Shown piece by piece: positions 49,430-57,671 of a stretch of DNA of 64,000 nt. Position 1 is the first letter of the stretch; each line of letters starts with the position of its first letter. The stretch lies in the NCBI RefSeq assembly GCF_020447265.1, contig NZ_JAJADR010000008.1:1-64000 (forward strand), written 5' to 3'. Source of the DNA: Hymenobacter lucidus (GTDB lineage: Bacteria > Bacteroidota > Bacteroidia > Cytophagales > Hymenobacteraceae). Both the position numbers and the translations under genes were made by a program. The notes under the pieces are model-generated. The model was not told the DNA's origin. It saw only the letters and a list, made by a program, of their open reading frames with translations, and did no database searches.

Positions 49430-52264
49430 TTGAGTAAACTGGGCTTCTTTTCGGTTCGATTGCTACGGTGCTGGGCGGTGCTGGCGCTGGCCGGCTGCGC
49501 CAAACCCGCCGACCAGCCCACGCTGCGCATCGGGTTTTCGCAGTGCAGCACTACCGGCCCCTGGCGGCAGGCCGTGCTGGCCGGCATGGAGCGGGAGCTG
49601 AGCTTCCACCCCGAAGTAAAGCTGCGCATGCTCGATGCCCACGACAACAGCCAGGCCCAGCAGCAGCAGATCCGGGAGCTGGTGCGCGGCGGCATCGACT
49701 TGCTCATTGTGTCGCCCTATGAAGCGGGCCCGGTAACGCCGGCCGTGGAGGAAGCCTACGCCCAGGGAATTCCGGTGGTGCTGCTCGATCGGCGCATCAC
49801 CTCGCAGCAATACACGGCCTACGTGGGCGGCGACAACCTGGAAGTGGGCCAGACGGCCGCCCGCTACACGGCCCGCCTGCTGAAGGAGCAGGGCAGCATT
49901 ATTGAGCTGCTGGGCGCGCGCGGCTCTTCGGCTACGGCGGGGCGGCACGAGGGCTTCACGCAGGGACTCAAGGCTTTCCCGGGCCTGCGCGTGGCTGCCC
50001 TGGTGAAAGGGGAGTGGAACCCCACGACGCTGCAGCCCAAGCTACTGGCGGCCCTAAAAGCTCACCCGGAGGTGTCGCTCATTTTTTCGCACAACGACAA
50101 TATGGGCCGGGCCGCGGCCGAGGTAGTGCGCCAGCTGGGCCGCACCAGCACGGTGCGCATCATCGGCGTGGATGGGCTGGACCTGAATCTGGTGCGGCAG
50201 CGCGTGCTGAGTGCGTCGCTGCTGTATTCGCCCGCCGGCCAGGATGCCATTCGCACCGCCCTGAAGATTCTGCATAAGCAGCCTTACCAGCGGGAAAATA
50301 AGCTCAGCACCGTTGTCATCGACTCGACCAACGTGTTGATGATGATGCAGCAGAGCGACAAGATTCTGGCCCAGCAGCAGGATATTGAATTGCAGCAGGG
50401 CTTGCTACACCGTTTGCAGGCTACCTACGCCAGTCAGCAAACGGTGCTCAACGGCCTGCTGGCCGCCTTGCTGGGCGCACTGCTGCTGGGCGCGGTGGCG
50501 TGGCGCTCGGCCCGGAAAAACCGCCAGATCAACCACCAGCTGGCCCTGCAAAACGCGGAAAACGACAAGATCAACCGGCAGCTGGTGAGCCAGAATGCCG
50601 AGAACGACAAGATTAACCGCCAGCTGGTCAGTCAGAACGAGGAAATCCTTTCCCAGCGCAACCAGCTGGAGGCCCTCTCGGCGCAGGCCCGCGCCGATAC
50701 GGAGGCCAAGCTGCGCTTCTTTACCAACTTCTCGCACGAGCTGCGCACCCCGCTCACCCTCATTCTGGGCCCGGTGGAAGAGCTGCTCACCAGCAGCCCC
50801 GACCTGAGCACGGCCCAGCGCCAGGACCTAGCCCTGGTGCGGCGCAACACCCAGCGCCTGCTCCAGCTGGTGAATCAGCTGCTGGATTTCCGCAAGATTG
50901 AAGTCGGCAAGATGGCCGTGCGCGCCACTGAGGGCAACGTGGTAGACTTCGTGCGCGACATCGTGGATCTATTTGAGAAACCGGCGCAGCAGCGCGGAAT
51001 CCAGGTCCGGTTTCTGGCCGCCGAGCCGGTACTCACGGCTTGGTTCGACGGTAATATCTTGGACAAGGTATTCTTCAACCTGCTCAGCAACGCCCTGAAA
51101 TTCACGCCCGAGCAGGGCCGTATTACCATTAGCCTGCAGGCCATCCCCAACGGGGAGGCGGTGAAAGTCAGCGTGGCCGATACCGGGCCCGGTATCAGTG
51201 AGCAGGACCGGCCCCACGTTTTCGAGTGGTTTTACCAGGGCCGCCAGCGGGCCGCCGGGCAGGGCTCGGGCATGGGCTTGGCCCTGGCCGATGGGCTGGT
51301 GCGCCTGCATCAGGGTCAGCTCAGCTTCAGCAGCCAGCCGGGGCAGGGCGCCACGTTTACCGTAACGCTGCCCCGCGAGCTGCCCCAGGAGCTGCGCGCC
51401 CCCGATGGCATGGCCATCCAGCGCGCTGCCTTCGATGAGCCGGAGGCCTTGGACGAGGCCCTGGGGGCTGCCGATGCCGCGCCGCCGGCGGAAACGGAGG
51501 TGCTGGTGCTCGTCATTGAGGATAACGCCGATGTAAACGACTTTCTGGCCCGGAAGCTGCGCCCCGACTTCCGGGTGGAAACGGCCACCGACGGCCACAC
51601 CGGCTTCCGGCTGGCTACCGAGCTGATTCCGGACCTGGTAGTGTGCGACGTGATGATGCCCGGCCTGAGCGGTCTGCAGGTGCTGGCTCAGCTCAAGAGC
51701 GACTGGCGCACCTCCCACATTCCGGTGGTGCTGCTCACGGCCCGCAGTGCGCCCGAGCAGCAGGTGGAAGGCGTGCAAACCGGGGCCGACCTGTATTTGA
51801 CCAAGCCTTTCAACCCCACTTTTCTGCTGGAAAGTTTGCGCACCCTGCTGGCCAACCGCGACCGGCAGCGGGAGCATTTCCGCCGCCAGCTCTCGGTCGA
51901 TACCGCCACGGTAGCTGCCAGCAAAGCCGACCAAAAGTTCCTGGCCGACCTCACGGCTATTGTGGAAGCCAACCTGACCAAAACCAACCTGAGCGTGGAG
52001 GATATTGCCCGCAGCCTGGGCATTTCGCGCATGCAGCTCTACCGCAAAGTAAAGGCCGTGCTGGGCACCGGCGTCAGCGACTTTATCCAGAGCCTGCGCC
52101 TGACCAAAGCCCGCGAAATGCTGCTCGATGACGGCCTCTCCATTACCGACGTGGCCTACGAAACGGGCTTCTCCACCTTGTCCTACTTCTCCAACAGCTT
52201 CAAGGCCCGCTACCAGATTTCGCCCTCCGAGTTTCGGGCCCTGCATCTGGTGCCGCCCGCTTGA
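49430..52264 (+). CDS. Hybrid two-component regulator (periplasmic sugar sensor, kinase, receiver, AraC)
   Basis: HTCS-type one-protein two-component system that controls a PUL. Order: lipoprotein-like signal ending LALAGCAKP, a type I periplasmic sugar-binding (ribose-binding-like) domain (about 25-330: RIGFSQCSTTGPWRQAVLAG, DNMGRAAAEVVR), membrane helix (about 341-358), a coiled coil of tandem 14-residue repeats, HisKA with FSHELRTPLT (H436), ATPase with NLLSNALKF and GSGMGLAL, a receiver with CDVMMPGLSG (D740), and a C-terminal AraC helix-turn-helix (about 847-940). Start: TTG at 49430 gives a normal signal peptide; GTG at 49364 would add 22 odd residues. It heads the PUL that follows. Confidence 0.9.
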   Translation: MSKLGFFSVRLLRCWAVLALAGCAKPADQPTLRIGFSQCSTTGPWRQAVLAGMERELSFHPEVKLRMLDAHDNSQAQQQQIRELVRGGIDLLIVSPYEAGPVTPAVEEAYAQGIPVVLLDRRITSQQYTAYVGGDNLEVGQTAARYTARLLKEQGSIIELLGARGSSATAGRHEGFTQGLKAFPGLRVAALVKGEWNPTTLQPKLLAALKAHPEVSLIFSHNDNMGRAAAEVVRQLGRTSTVRIIGVDGLDLNLVRQRVLSASLLYSPAGQDAIRTALKILHKQPYQRENKLSTVVIDSTNVLMMMQQSDKILAQQQDIELQQGLLHRLQATYASQQTVLNGLLAALLGALLLGAVAWRSARKNRQINHQLALQNAENDKINRQLVSQNAENDKINRQLVSQNEEILSQRNQLEALSAQARADTEAKLRFFTNFSHELRTPLTLILGPVEELLTSSPDLSTAQRQDLALVRRNTQRLLQLVNQLLDFRKIEVGKMAVRATEGNVVDFVRDIVDLFEKPAQQRGIQVRFLAAEPVLTAWFDGNILDKVFFNLLSNALKFTPEQGRITISLQAIPNGEAVKVSVADTGPGISEQDRPHVFEWFYQGRQRAAGQGSGMGLALADGLVRLHQGQLSFSSQPGQGATFTVTLPRELPQELRAPDGMAIQRAAFDEPEALDEALGAADAAPPAETEVLVLVIEDNADVNDFLARKLRPDFRVETATDGHTGFRLATELIPDLVVCDVMMPGLSGLQVLAQLKSDWRTSHIPVVLLTARSAPEQQVEGVQTGADLYLTKPFNPTFLLESLRTLLANRDRQREHFRRQLSVDTATVAASKADQKFLADLTAIVEANLTKTNLSVEDIARSLGISRMQLYRKVKAVLGTGVSDFIQSLRLTKAREMLLDDGLSITDVAYETGFSTLSYFSNSFKARYQISPSEFRALHLVPPA

Positions 52265-52282
52265 ACGATTTGCGCAAATCGT
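52265..52282. promoter_or_regulatory. 18-base perfect palindrome, possible operator
   Basis: ACGATTTGCGCAAATCGT is a perfect palindrome located directly after the regulator's stop codon, before its terminator. It could be an operator, though its centre is GC rather than the CG usual for LacI-type sites. Confidence 0.35.
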
Positions 52283-52295
52283 GTTGAAAGTTTAC

Positions 52296-52325
52296 AACCG
52301 AGCCCGTTGCAGGCTCGGTTTTTTA
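52296..52325 (+). terminator. Terminator after the hybrid regulator
   Basis: AACCGAGCC (52296-52304) pairs with GGCTCGGTT (52312-52320), followed by a T run. Confidence 0.8.
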
Positions 52326-52444
52326 TTGCTTATGCTATTGATTATTAATTTTTTGCAAATAAACACAGGGGTGAACAATCTTTGAAAGAAATGAGCAAAT
52401 CCCGGGCACTGGGGTAGGGGATATTTGTAAAAACAAACCCCGTC

Positions 52445-53296
52445 ATGCTCTTGTCCCGCCCCATTATCTGCTTCGGAGAAATCCTGTGGGATATGGCCGC
52501 TGCTGGTCGGCGGCCCGCTGGGACGCCTCTGCTGCTGGCTTTGCAGCTGCAGCCTTTGCACCCAGCGGTGCAGCTCATCAGCCGCGTGGGCGACGACGAG
52601 TTGGGCCACGCCCTGCTGGCTTTCAGTACCCGCCAGGGCCTCGACACGCAGTGGGTGCAGCGCAGTGAAACGCACGTAACCGGCGTCCTGAAAACGGCCT
52701 TACAGCCTGGCGGCGAAGTCAGCTGCAAGGTGGTGGGCCCGGCCGCCTGGGATTATATCGAATACGCGCCGGCCCTGCGCACGGCCGTGGAGCAGGCCGG
52801 TATGCTCATCTATGATTCGTTGGCAGCCCGCAGCTTTGCCTCCCGTGAAACGCTATATCGACTGCTGTTGCACGCGCCCTGCAAGGTATTCATCGTGGGC
52901 CTGTGCGCGCCGCACTATAGCCGCGAAGTAGTGAAATACCTACTGCAGCAGGCCGATATCGTGGTGCTGACCCAGGTGGAGCTGGAAGAAATTATGGGCT
53001 GGCTAGGTCGGTCGTCCCAGGTGGCTACGGCATTGCCCTGGCTGGCGGGCCATTTCGACCTCCAGGCCATCTGTGTTACGCACGGAGCTCAGGGCCCGGC
53101 ACTTTGGGCGCACCATACATTGGTTACGGGAATAGAGCATGCACTGGCCGGGCCGCCGGGAAGCGGGGAGGCGGCTTTTGTGGCGGCGCTGCTCAGCAGC
53201 TGGCTGCAGGCCGCCACCCCGCTGGAATGCTTGCGGCAGGCTTGCCAGGCCGCGGCCGCGCTGGCCCCTGACCCGGCCGTCTACGCCCTACGCTAA
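52445..53296 (+). CDS. PfkB-fold sugar-kinase-like protein with altered active site
   Basis: A 283-residue protein of the ribokinase/PfkB fold, closest to the Bacteroidota fructokinase type by its start RPIICFGEILWD. Family-defining residues are changed. The sugar-binding signature GGxPxNxA reads AGTPLLLA (Gly to Ala25, Asn to Leu30), and the catalytic GAGDxF motif reads GSGEAAF, with Glu242 in place of the Asp base and one residue inserted. ISRVGDDELG is conserved. It is probably a pseudo-kinase or has shifted chemistry; a sugar-sensing partner of the adjacent LacI-type regulator is speculation. Reduced 2-keto-3-deoxygluconate kinase activity is another option in this uronate-type locus. Confidence 0.75.
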   Translation: MLLSRPIICFGEILWDMAAAGRRPAGTPLLLALQLQPLHPAVQLISRVGDDELGHALLAFSTRQGLDTQWVQRSETHVTGVLKTALQPGGEVSCKVVGPAAWDYIEYAPALRTAVEQAGMLIYDSLAARSFASRETLYRLLLHAPCKVFIVGLCAPHYSREVVKYLLQQADIVVLTQVELEEIMGWLGRSSQVATALPWLAGHFDLQAICVTHGAQGPALWAHHTLVTGIEHALAGPPGSGEAAFVAALLSSWLQAATPLECLRQACQAAAALAPDPAVYALR

Positions 53297-53384
53297 CCCT
53301 GACAACCCTTTTTCGGGCGGCTGAGCGGCACTTAATTTCAGATCTGGCTGAAGAGAAATAAATACGCGCTATGAATTTTGAGAA

Positions 53385-54404
53385 ATGAAACCGATAAGCC
53401 TTAAATTATTAGCGCGCGAGCTGAACCTTTCGGTGTCTACTGTGTCGCGCGCGCTGAATGACCGTGATGATATTGCGCAGGAAACAAAAGACCGGGCACG
53501 TAAATTAGCAACAAAGCTTAAATATGAGCCAAATCCTTACGCAAGTAGCTTGCGCAGTAATAAAAGTAAAACAATCGGAATTGTTATTCCCGAAATAGAT
53601 AATCATTTCTTTTCGCTGGCTATAAATGGAATTGAAGAAATTGCTCGGGCCAATGATTATCATGTCTTAATATCACTAACGCACGAAGAGTATCAGCAGG
53701 AAAAATCTATTATTCAATTGCTGGCTGGAGGCCGGGTTGATGGCCTGCTGCTCTCTATGGCCAGCACTAGCCAGAACAGTGACCACCTGGCCGTACTGGA
53801 GGAACGCAAGGTGCCGGTCGTGTTTTTTGACCGTGTGTGCGAGGACCTAGCGACGGCCCGCGTGACGACGGACGACTACGAAAGCGGCTACCGGGCTACC
53901 ACTCACCTGCTGGAGGCGGGCTGCCGCAAAATAGCCCATTTGGCTATTTCCGGTGCTCTTTCCATCAGTCGCCGCCGCTTACAGGGCTATGCCGATGCCC
54001 TGCGCGATGCAGCCATTGCCTACGACCAAGCGCTGGTGCTGACTCTCGACCAAGACGATGCGCAAGCCACCGACCGGATACGGCAGCTGCTGGCGGAGCG
54101 CCGGGATATCGATGGCGTCTTCGCGGCCGTGGAAGCGCTGGCGATGCACACCTACGCAGCCTGCCGCCAACTGGAATTAACGATTCCAGAGGATGTGAAA
54201 GTCATTGGCTTCTCCAATCTGGAAACGGCACCGCTGCTAAAACCCGCGCTTACTACGATTACGCAGCCTGCTTATCAGATCGGTAAACAGGCTGCACAAT
54301 TGCTGTTTAAAGCAATTAATGACAACGTGCTGTTGACCATGAATCACAGCCTGGAATTGAAGTCGGAGCTGCACATACGCATGTCGACGTACAGCGGCGA
54401 ATAA
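53385..54404 (+). CDS. LacI-family transcriptional regulator
   Basis: A 339-residue regulator: N-terminal LacI helix-turn-helix (ISLKLLARELNLSVSTVSRA) with hinge helix (PNPYASSLRS), then the type I periplasmic-binding-like effector domain (KTIGIVIPEIDNHFFSLAIN, VPVVFFDRV, KVIGFSNLET). It should bind a sugar and control the locus. Its first 330 bases are AT-richer than the remaining 700. A LacI-consensus operator candidate lies 98 bases before susC (54497-54508). Having both this and a hybrid two-component regulator in one PUL gives two inputs. Confidence 0.93.
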   Translation: MKPISLKLLARELNLSVSTVSRALNDRDDIAQETKDRARKLATKLKYEPNPYASSLRSNKSKTIGIVIPEIDNHFFSLAINGIEEIARANDYHVLISLTHEEYQQEKSIIQLLAGGRVDGLLLSMASTSQNSDHLAVLEERKVPVVFFDRVCEDLATARVTTDDYESGYRATTHLLEAGCRKIAHLAISGALSISRRRLQGYADALRDAAIAYDQALVLTLDQDDAQATDRIRQLLAERRDIDGVFAAVEALAMHTYAACRQLELTIPEDVKVIGFSNLETAPLLKPALTTITQPAYQIGKQAAQLLFKAINDNVLLTMNHSLELKSELHIRMSTYSGE

Positions 54405-54495
54405 ATTTATTTTCTGGAAGTATTGGCTTTGAAAAGCCAATTGTCTACATCCGCGTGTATAGCATTTTGCTTACGGCAAGCGGACCGCAAAACTT

Positions 54496-54509
54496 CGAAA
54501 TCGTTTCCG
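54496..54509 (+). promoter_or_regulatory. LacI-type operator candidate upstream of susC
   Basis: CGAAATCGTTTCCG fits the LacI-family pattern GxAAxCGxTTxC exactly (54497-54508). It overlaps a possible -33 box (TTTC, 54504-54507) for a promoter with TAGTATTT-like -7 box near 54527, about 65 bases before the susC ATG. Confidence 0.5.
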
Positions 54510-54593
54510 TAAATAAATTCAGGTTTTAGTATTTAATGCCTGACAAGTTTGCGGAGATTACCACCCTGAATTCCCCCCAAAGCCGCACACATC

Positions 54594-57500
54594 ATGCAAA
54601 AAATCCTACCCATTATGGTGCCGCTGGCATTGGCAGTGTCGCTGCCCGCCTTCGCCCAAACCCGCCAAGCGACGGGTCAGGTTCTCAACGCCACCGACCG
54701 CACCCCGCTGCCCGGCGTTTCGGTGGTGCTCAAGGGCACCACCACCGGCACGGCCACCGACGCCGACGGCCGTTTCAGCTTGCCGCTGCCTGCCGACGGC
54801 ACTCCAACCCTGGTTTTTTCCTTTGTGGGTTTCGAGCCCTATGAGGTCCGGGTGAGCGACAACGGGACGGTGCCCACAGTGCAGCTGCGGGAGAAAACTA
54901 CCGAGCTCAACGACGTGGTGGTGGTGGGCTATGGCTCCCAGCGCAAGCGCGATATTACCGGCTCGGTGGCATCCATTTCGGCCGAGCAGGTAGCTGAAAC
55001 ACCCATTGCCCGCGCCGACCAGATTCTGCAGGGCCGGGTGAGCGGGGTGCAGGTGACGCAAACCAACTCCGAGCCCGGCGGTAACGTGAGCATCCGTATC
55101 CGGGGCACCAACTCCATCAACACCGGCAACGAGCCGCTGTTCGTGGTGGATGGCTTCCCCGGCGCCGGGGATTTGAACTCCATCAACCCCTCCGATATCG
55201 AGAGCATCGAGGTGCTCAAGGATGCCTCGGCCACGGCTATTTACGGCTCGCGCGGGGCTAACGGCGTGGTGCTCATCACCACCAAGAAAGGCAAAGTGGG
55301 CAAGGGTACCATCAACTTCGAGGCCTACACCGGCGTGCAGATCGTGCGCCACAAGTACGAGCTGATGAACGCGCCCGAGTTTGCCCGCTACCTGAATGAG
55401 GTGAACCCGCCCGTAGCACCCCTGACGGCGCCCGTATACACCGAGGAGCAGATTGCGGCCATGGGCGAAGGTACCGACTGGCAGGACGCCATTCTGCGGC
55501 CGGCCCGCCTGAGCAACTACCAGCTGGGCTTCAACGGCGGCACCGAGGAAACGCGCTACAACCTGAGCTTCAACTTCTTCGATCAGGAAGGCATCATCAT
55601 CAACTCGGGCTTCAAGCGGGGCACGGTACGGCTCAACCTCGACAAGAAGATCAGCTCCAAGCTCAGCTTCAACTTTTCGAGCCAAGTAGGCGGCACCCTT
55701 GAGCAGAGGGCCTTCGTGAATTCCCAGGGCGGCAGCTTCGGCGGAGCCTTGCTCGATGCCCTGCGCTTTAGCCCCATCAACCCGGTGCGCGACGAGAATG
55801 GCAGCTTTACTTATTCCAACACGCCCTTGCCCTACGTGGAAGACGTGGGCAATCCGGTGGCCTTTGCCGAGAAAGTGAAGGACCACCGCACCACGGCCCG
55901 GGGCCTGCTCAATGTGGCGGCCAACTACGAGCTGCTGCCCGGCCTGACGCTGCGTATCAGCGGCGGCCTGGACTACAACAACCAGCAAACCGACGTATTC
56001 CGGCCCTCCGACGTGTTTCTGGGCCGCCTCAACGGGGGCTCGGCCAGCCGCGTACAGAACAACCGCTACAGCTGGCTGAATGAAAACACGCTGACCTACG
56101 ACAAGAAGCTCAACCCCAACAATGCCCTGAATGTAGTAGTGGGTATTTCGGAGCAGAAGTTCTACTTCAACCAGTTTGGCGCGAGCGGCACCAACTTCTT
56201 TACCAATACGCTGGGCTCCGACAACCTGTCGATAGCCGCCAACGTGGGCACGCCGACTTCTACCCGCAACTCCAACGCGCTGGCTTCTTATTTTGGTCGG
56301 GTCAACTACCGGCTGTTCGAGAAATACCTGTTCACCGTGACCATGCGGGCCGACGGCTCCTCGCGCTTCGGCAAGAACAACAAGTGGGGCTACTTTCCCT
56401 CCGCCGCCTTTGCCTACCGTCTTATCGACGAGCCCTTTATGAAAGGTTTGACCGCCCTGAGCGACCTGAAGCTGCGCCTGGGCTACGGCATCACCGGCAA
56501 CCAGGAAATCGATAATTACCAGTCCCTGGCCCAATACGGGGCCGACGCCTACGCCTCGGGCAGCGCCCGACTCGTGGGCTTGGAGCCCCTCAACATCGGT
56601 AACCCCAACCTGCGCTGGGAATCGACGGCGGCCAGCAACGTGGGCGTAGACCTGGCCTTCCTGGAAAACCGGGTTTCTATTACGGCCGATGCCTATTACA
56701 AGAAAACCACCGACCTGCTGCTGCGCGTGGCTACGCCCCGCACTACCGGCTACCCCAACATTCTGCTGAACGCCGGCAGCGTGGAAAACAAGGGCTTCGA
56801 GCTGGCCATAAACACCAATAACTTCGACACCAAGGCCTTTGGCTGGAAAACCAACCTGAACTTCTCGCTCAACCGCAACAAGGTGCTCGACCTCTACAGC
56901 GTGCCCGAGCTGCCGGTGGGCGCGTCCAGCTCCAGCCTGTTTGTGGGCGCGGGCCTGGGCAACACCAGCATTCTGCGCGAGGGTGAGCCTATCGGCTCGT
57001 TCTACGGCTACCAGTTCGACGGCCTGTGGCAAACGACGGATGAAATCGCCGCCGCCGGCCGCACCGGGGTGCGCCCCGGCGACCCGCGCTACAAGGACCA
57101 GAACGGCGACAAAGCCATTACGGCCGCCGACCGGGTAATTATCGGCCGCGCCCAGCCCGACTTTATCTACGGCCTGACCAACACGTTCAGCGCGGGCGGC
57201 TTCACCCTGAACGTCTTTATCCAAGGCGTGCAGGGCCAGGATGTGCTCAACCTGAACCGCTACGAGCTGGAATCGGGTATTACGACCACCAACAAGCTTA
57301 AAACGGTGGTAAACCGCTGGACGCCCGACAATACCGACACCAACATTCCGCGGGCCGGCAGCACCATCCGCCGCTCCACGGGCATCGTGAGCGACGTGAT
57401 TGAGGATGGCAGCTTCGTGCGCCTCAAAACCGTGACCCTGGGCTACACACTGCCTAAGTTCAGCACGAAGGTGCGCTCGGCCAGCGTGTACGTAACGGCC

Positions 57501-57644
57501 CAAAACCTGGTAACGCTGACCAAATACACCGGCTACGACCCCGAAGTCAACTCCTTCGGCAACGACAACCTGAGTCTGAATACCGACTACAATGCCTTTC
57601 CTAGCACCCGCAGCTTTACGGCCGGTATCAAGATCGGCTTTTAA
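54594..57644 (+). CDS. SusC-like TonB-dependent outer-membrane transporter
   Basis: A 1016-residue glycan importer. Signal peptide (IMVPLALAVSLPAFAQ), a carboxypeptidase-regulatory-like domain (about 25-100: GQVLNATDRTPLPGVSVVLK, DADGRFSLPLP), then the plug (VVVVGYGSQRKRDITGSVAS, IRIRGTNSIN, FVVDGFPG, DASATAIYGSRGANGVVLIT) and a 22-strand barrel ending SFTAGIKIGF. With SusD it forms the bivalved complex that takes up oligosaccharides, energised by TonB. No FecR-interacting extension, so no direct sigma/anti-sigma signalling. It is followed by susD after 27 bases. Confidence 0.95.
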   Translation: MQKILPIMVPLALAVSLPAFAQTRQATGQVLNATDRTPLPGVSVVLKGTTTGTATDADGRFSLPLPADGTPTLVFSFVGFEPYEVRVSDNGTVPTVQLREKTTELNDVVVVGYGSQRKRDITGSVASISAEQVAETPIARADQILQGRVSGVQVTQTNSEPGGNVSIRIRGTNSINTGNEPLFVVDGFPGAGDLNSINPSDIESIEVLKDASATAIYGSRGANGVVLITTKKGKVGKGTINFEAYTGVQIVRHKYELMNAPEFARYLNEVNPPVAPLTAPVYTEEQIAAMGEGTDWQDAILRPARLSNYQLGFNGGTEETRYNLSFNFFDQEGIIINSGFKRGTVRLNLDKKISSKLSFNFSSQVGGTLEQRAFVNSQGGSFGGALLDALRFSPINPVRDENGSFTYSNTPLPYVEDVGNPVAFAEKVKDHRTTARGLLNVAANYELLPGLTLRISGGLDYNNQQTDVFRPSDVFLGRLNGGSASRVQNNRYSWLNENTLTYDKKLNPNNALNVVVGISEQKFYFNQFGASGTNFFTNTLGSDNLSIAANVGTPTSTRNSNALASYFGRVNYRLFEKYLFTVTMRADGSSRFGKNNKWGYFPSAAFAYRLIDEPFMKGLTALSDLKLRLGYGITGNQEIDNYQSLAQYGADAYASGSARLVGLEPLNIGNPNLRWESTAASNVGVDLAFLENRVSITADAYYKKTTDLLLRVATPRTTGYPNILLNAGSVENKGFELAINTNNFDTKAFGWKTNLNFSLNRNKVLDLYSVPELPVGASSSSLFVGAGLGNTSILREGEPIGSFYGYQFDGLWQTTDEIAAAGRTGVRPGDPRYKDQNGDKAITAADRVIIGRAQPDFIYGLTNTFSAGGFTLNVFIQGVQGQDVLNLNRYELESGITTTNKLKTVVNRWTPDNTDTNIPRAGSTIRRSTGIVSDVIEDGSFVRLKTVTLGYTLPKFSTKVRSASVYVTAQNLVTLTKYTGYDPEVNSFGNDNLSLNTDYNAFPSTRSFTAGIKIGF

Positions 57645-57671
57645 CCTCCCACCGCAGCATTTCCACCTGAG

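Noticed and set aside
54606..57503. 965-codon open frame antisense to susC
   Set aside because: Same reason; the sense strand encodes a complete SusC protein.
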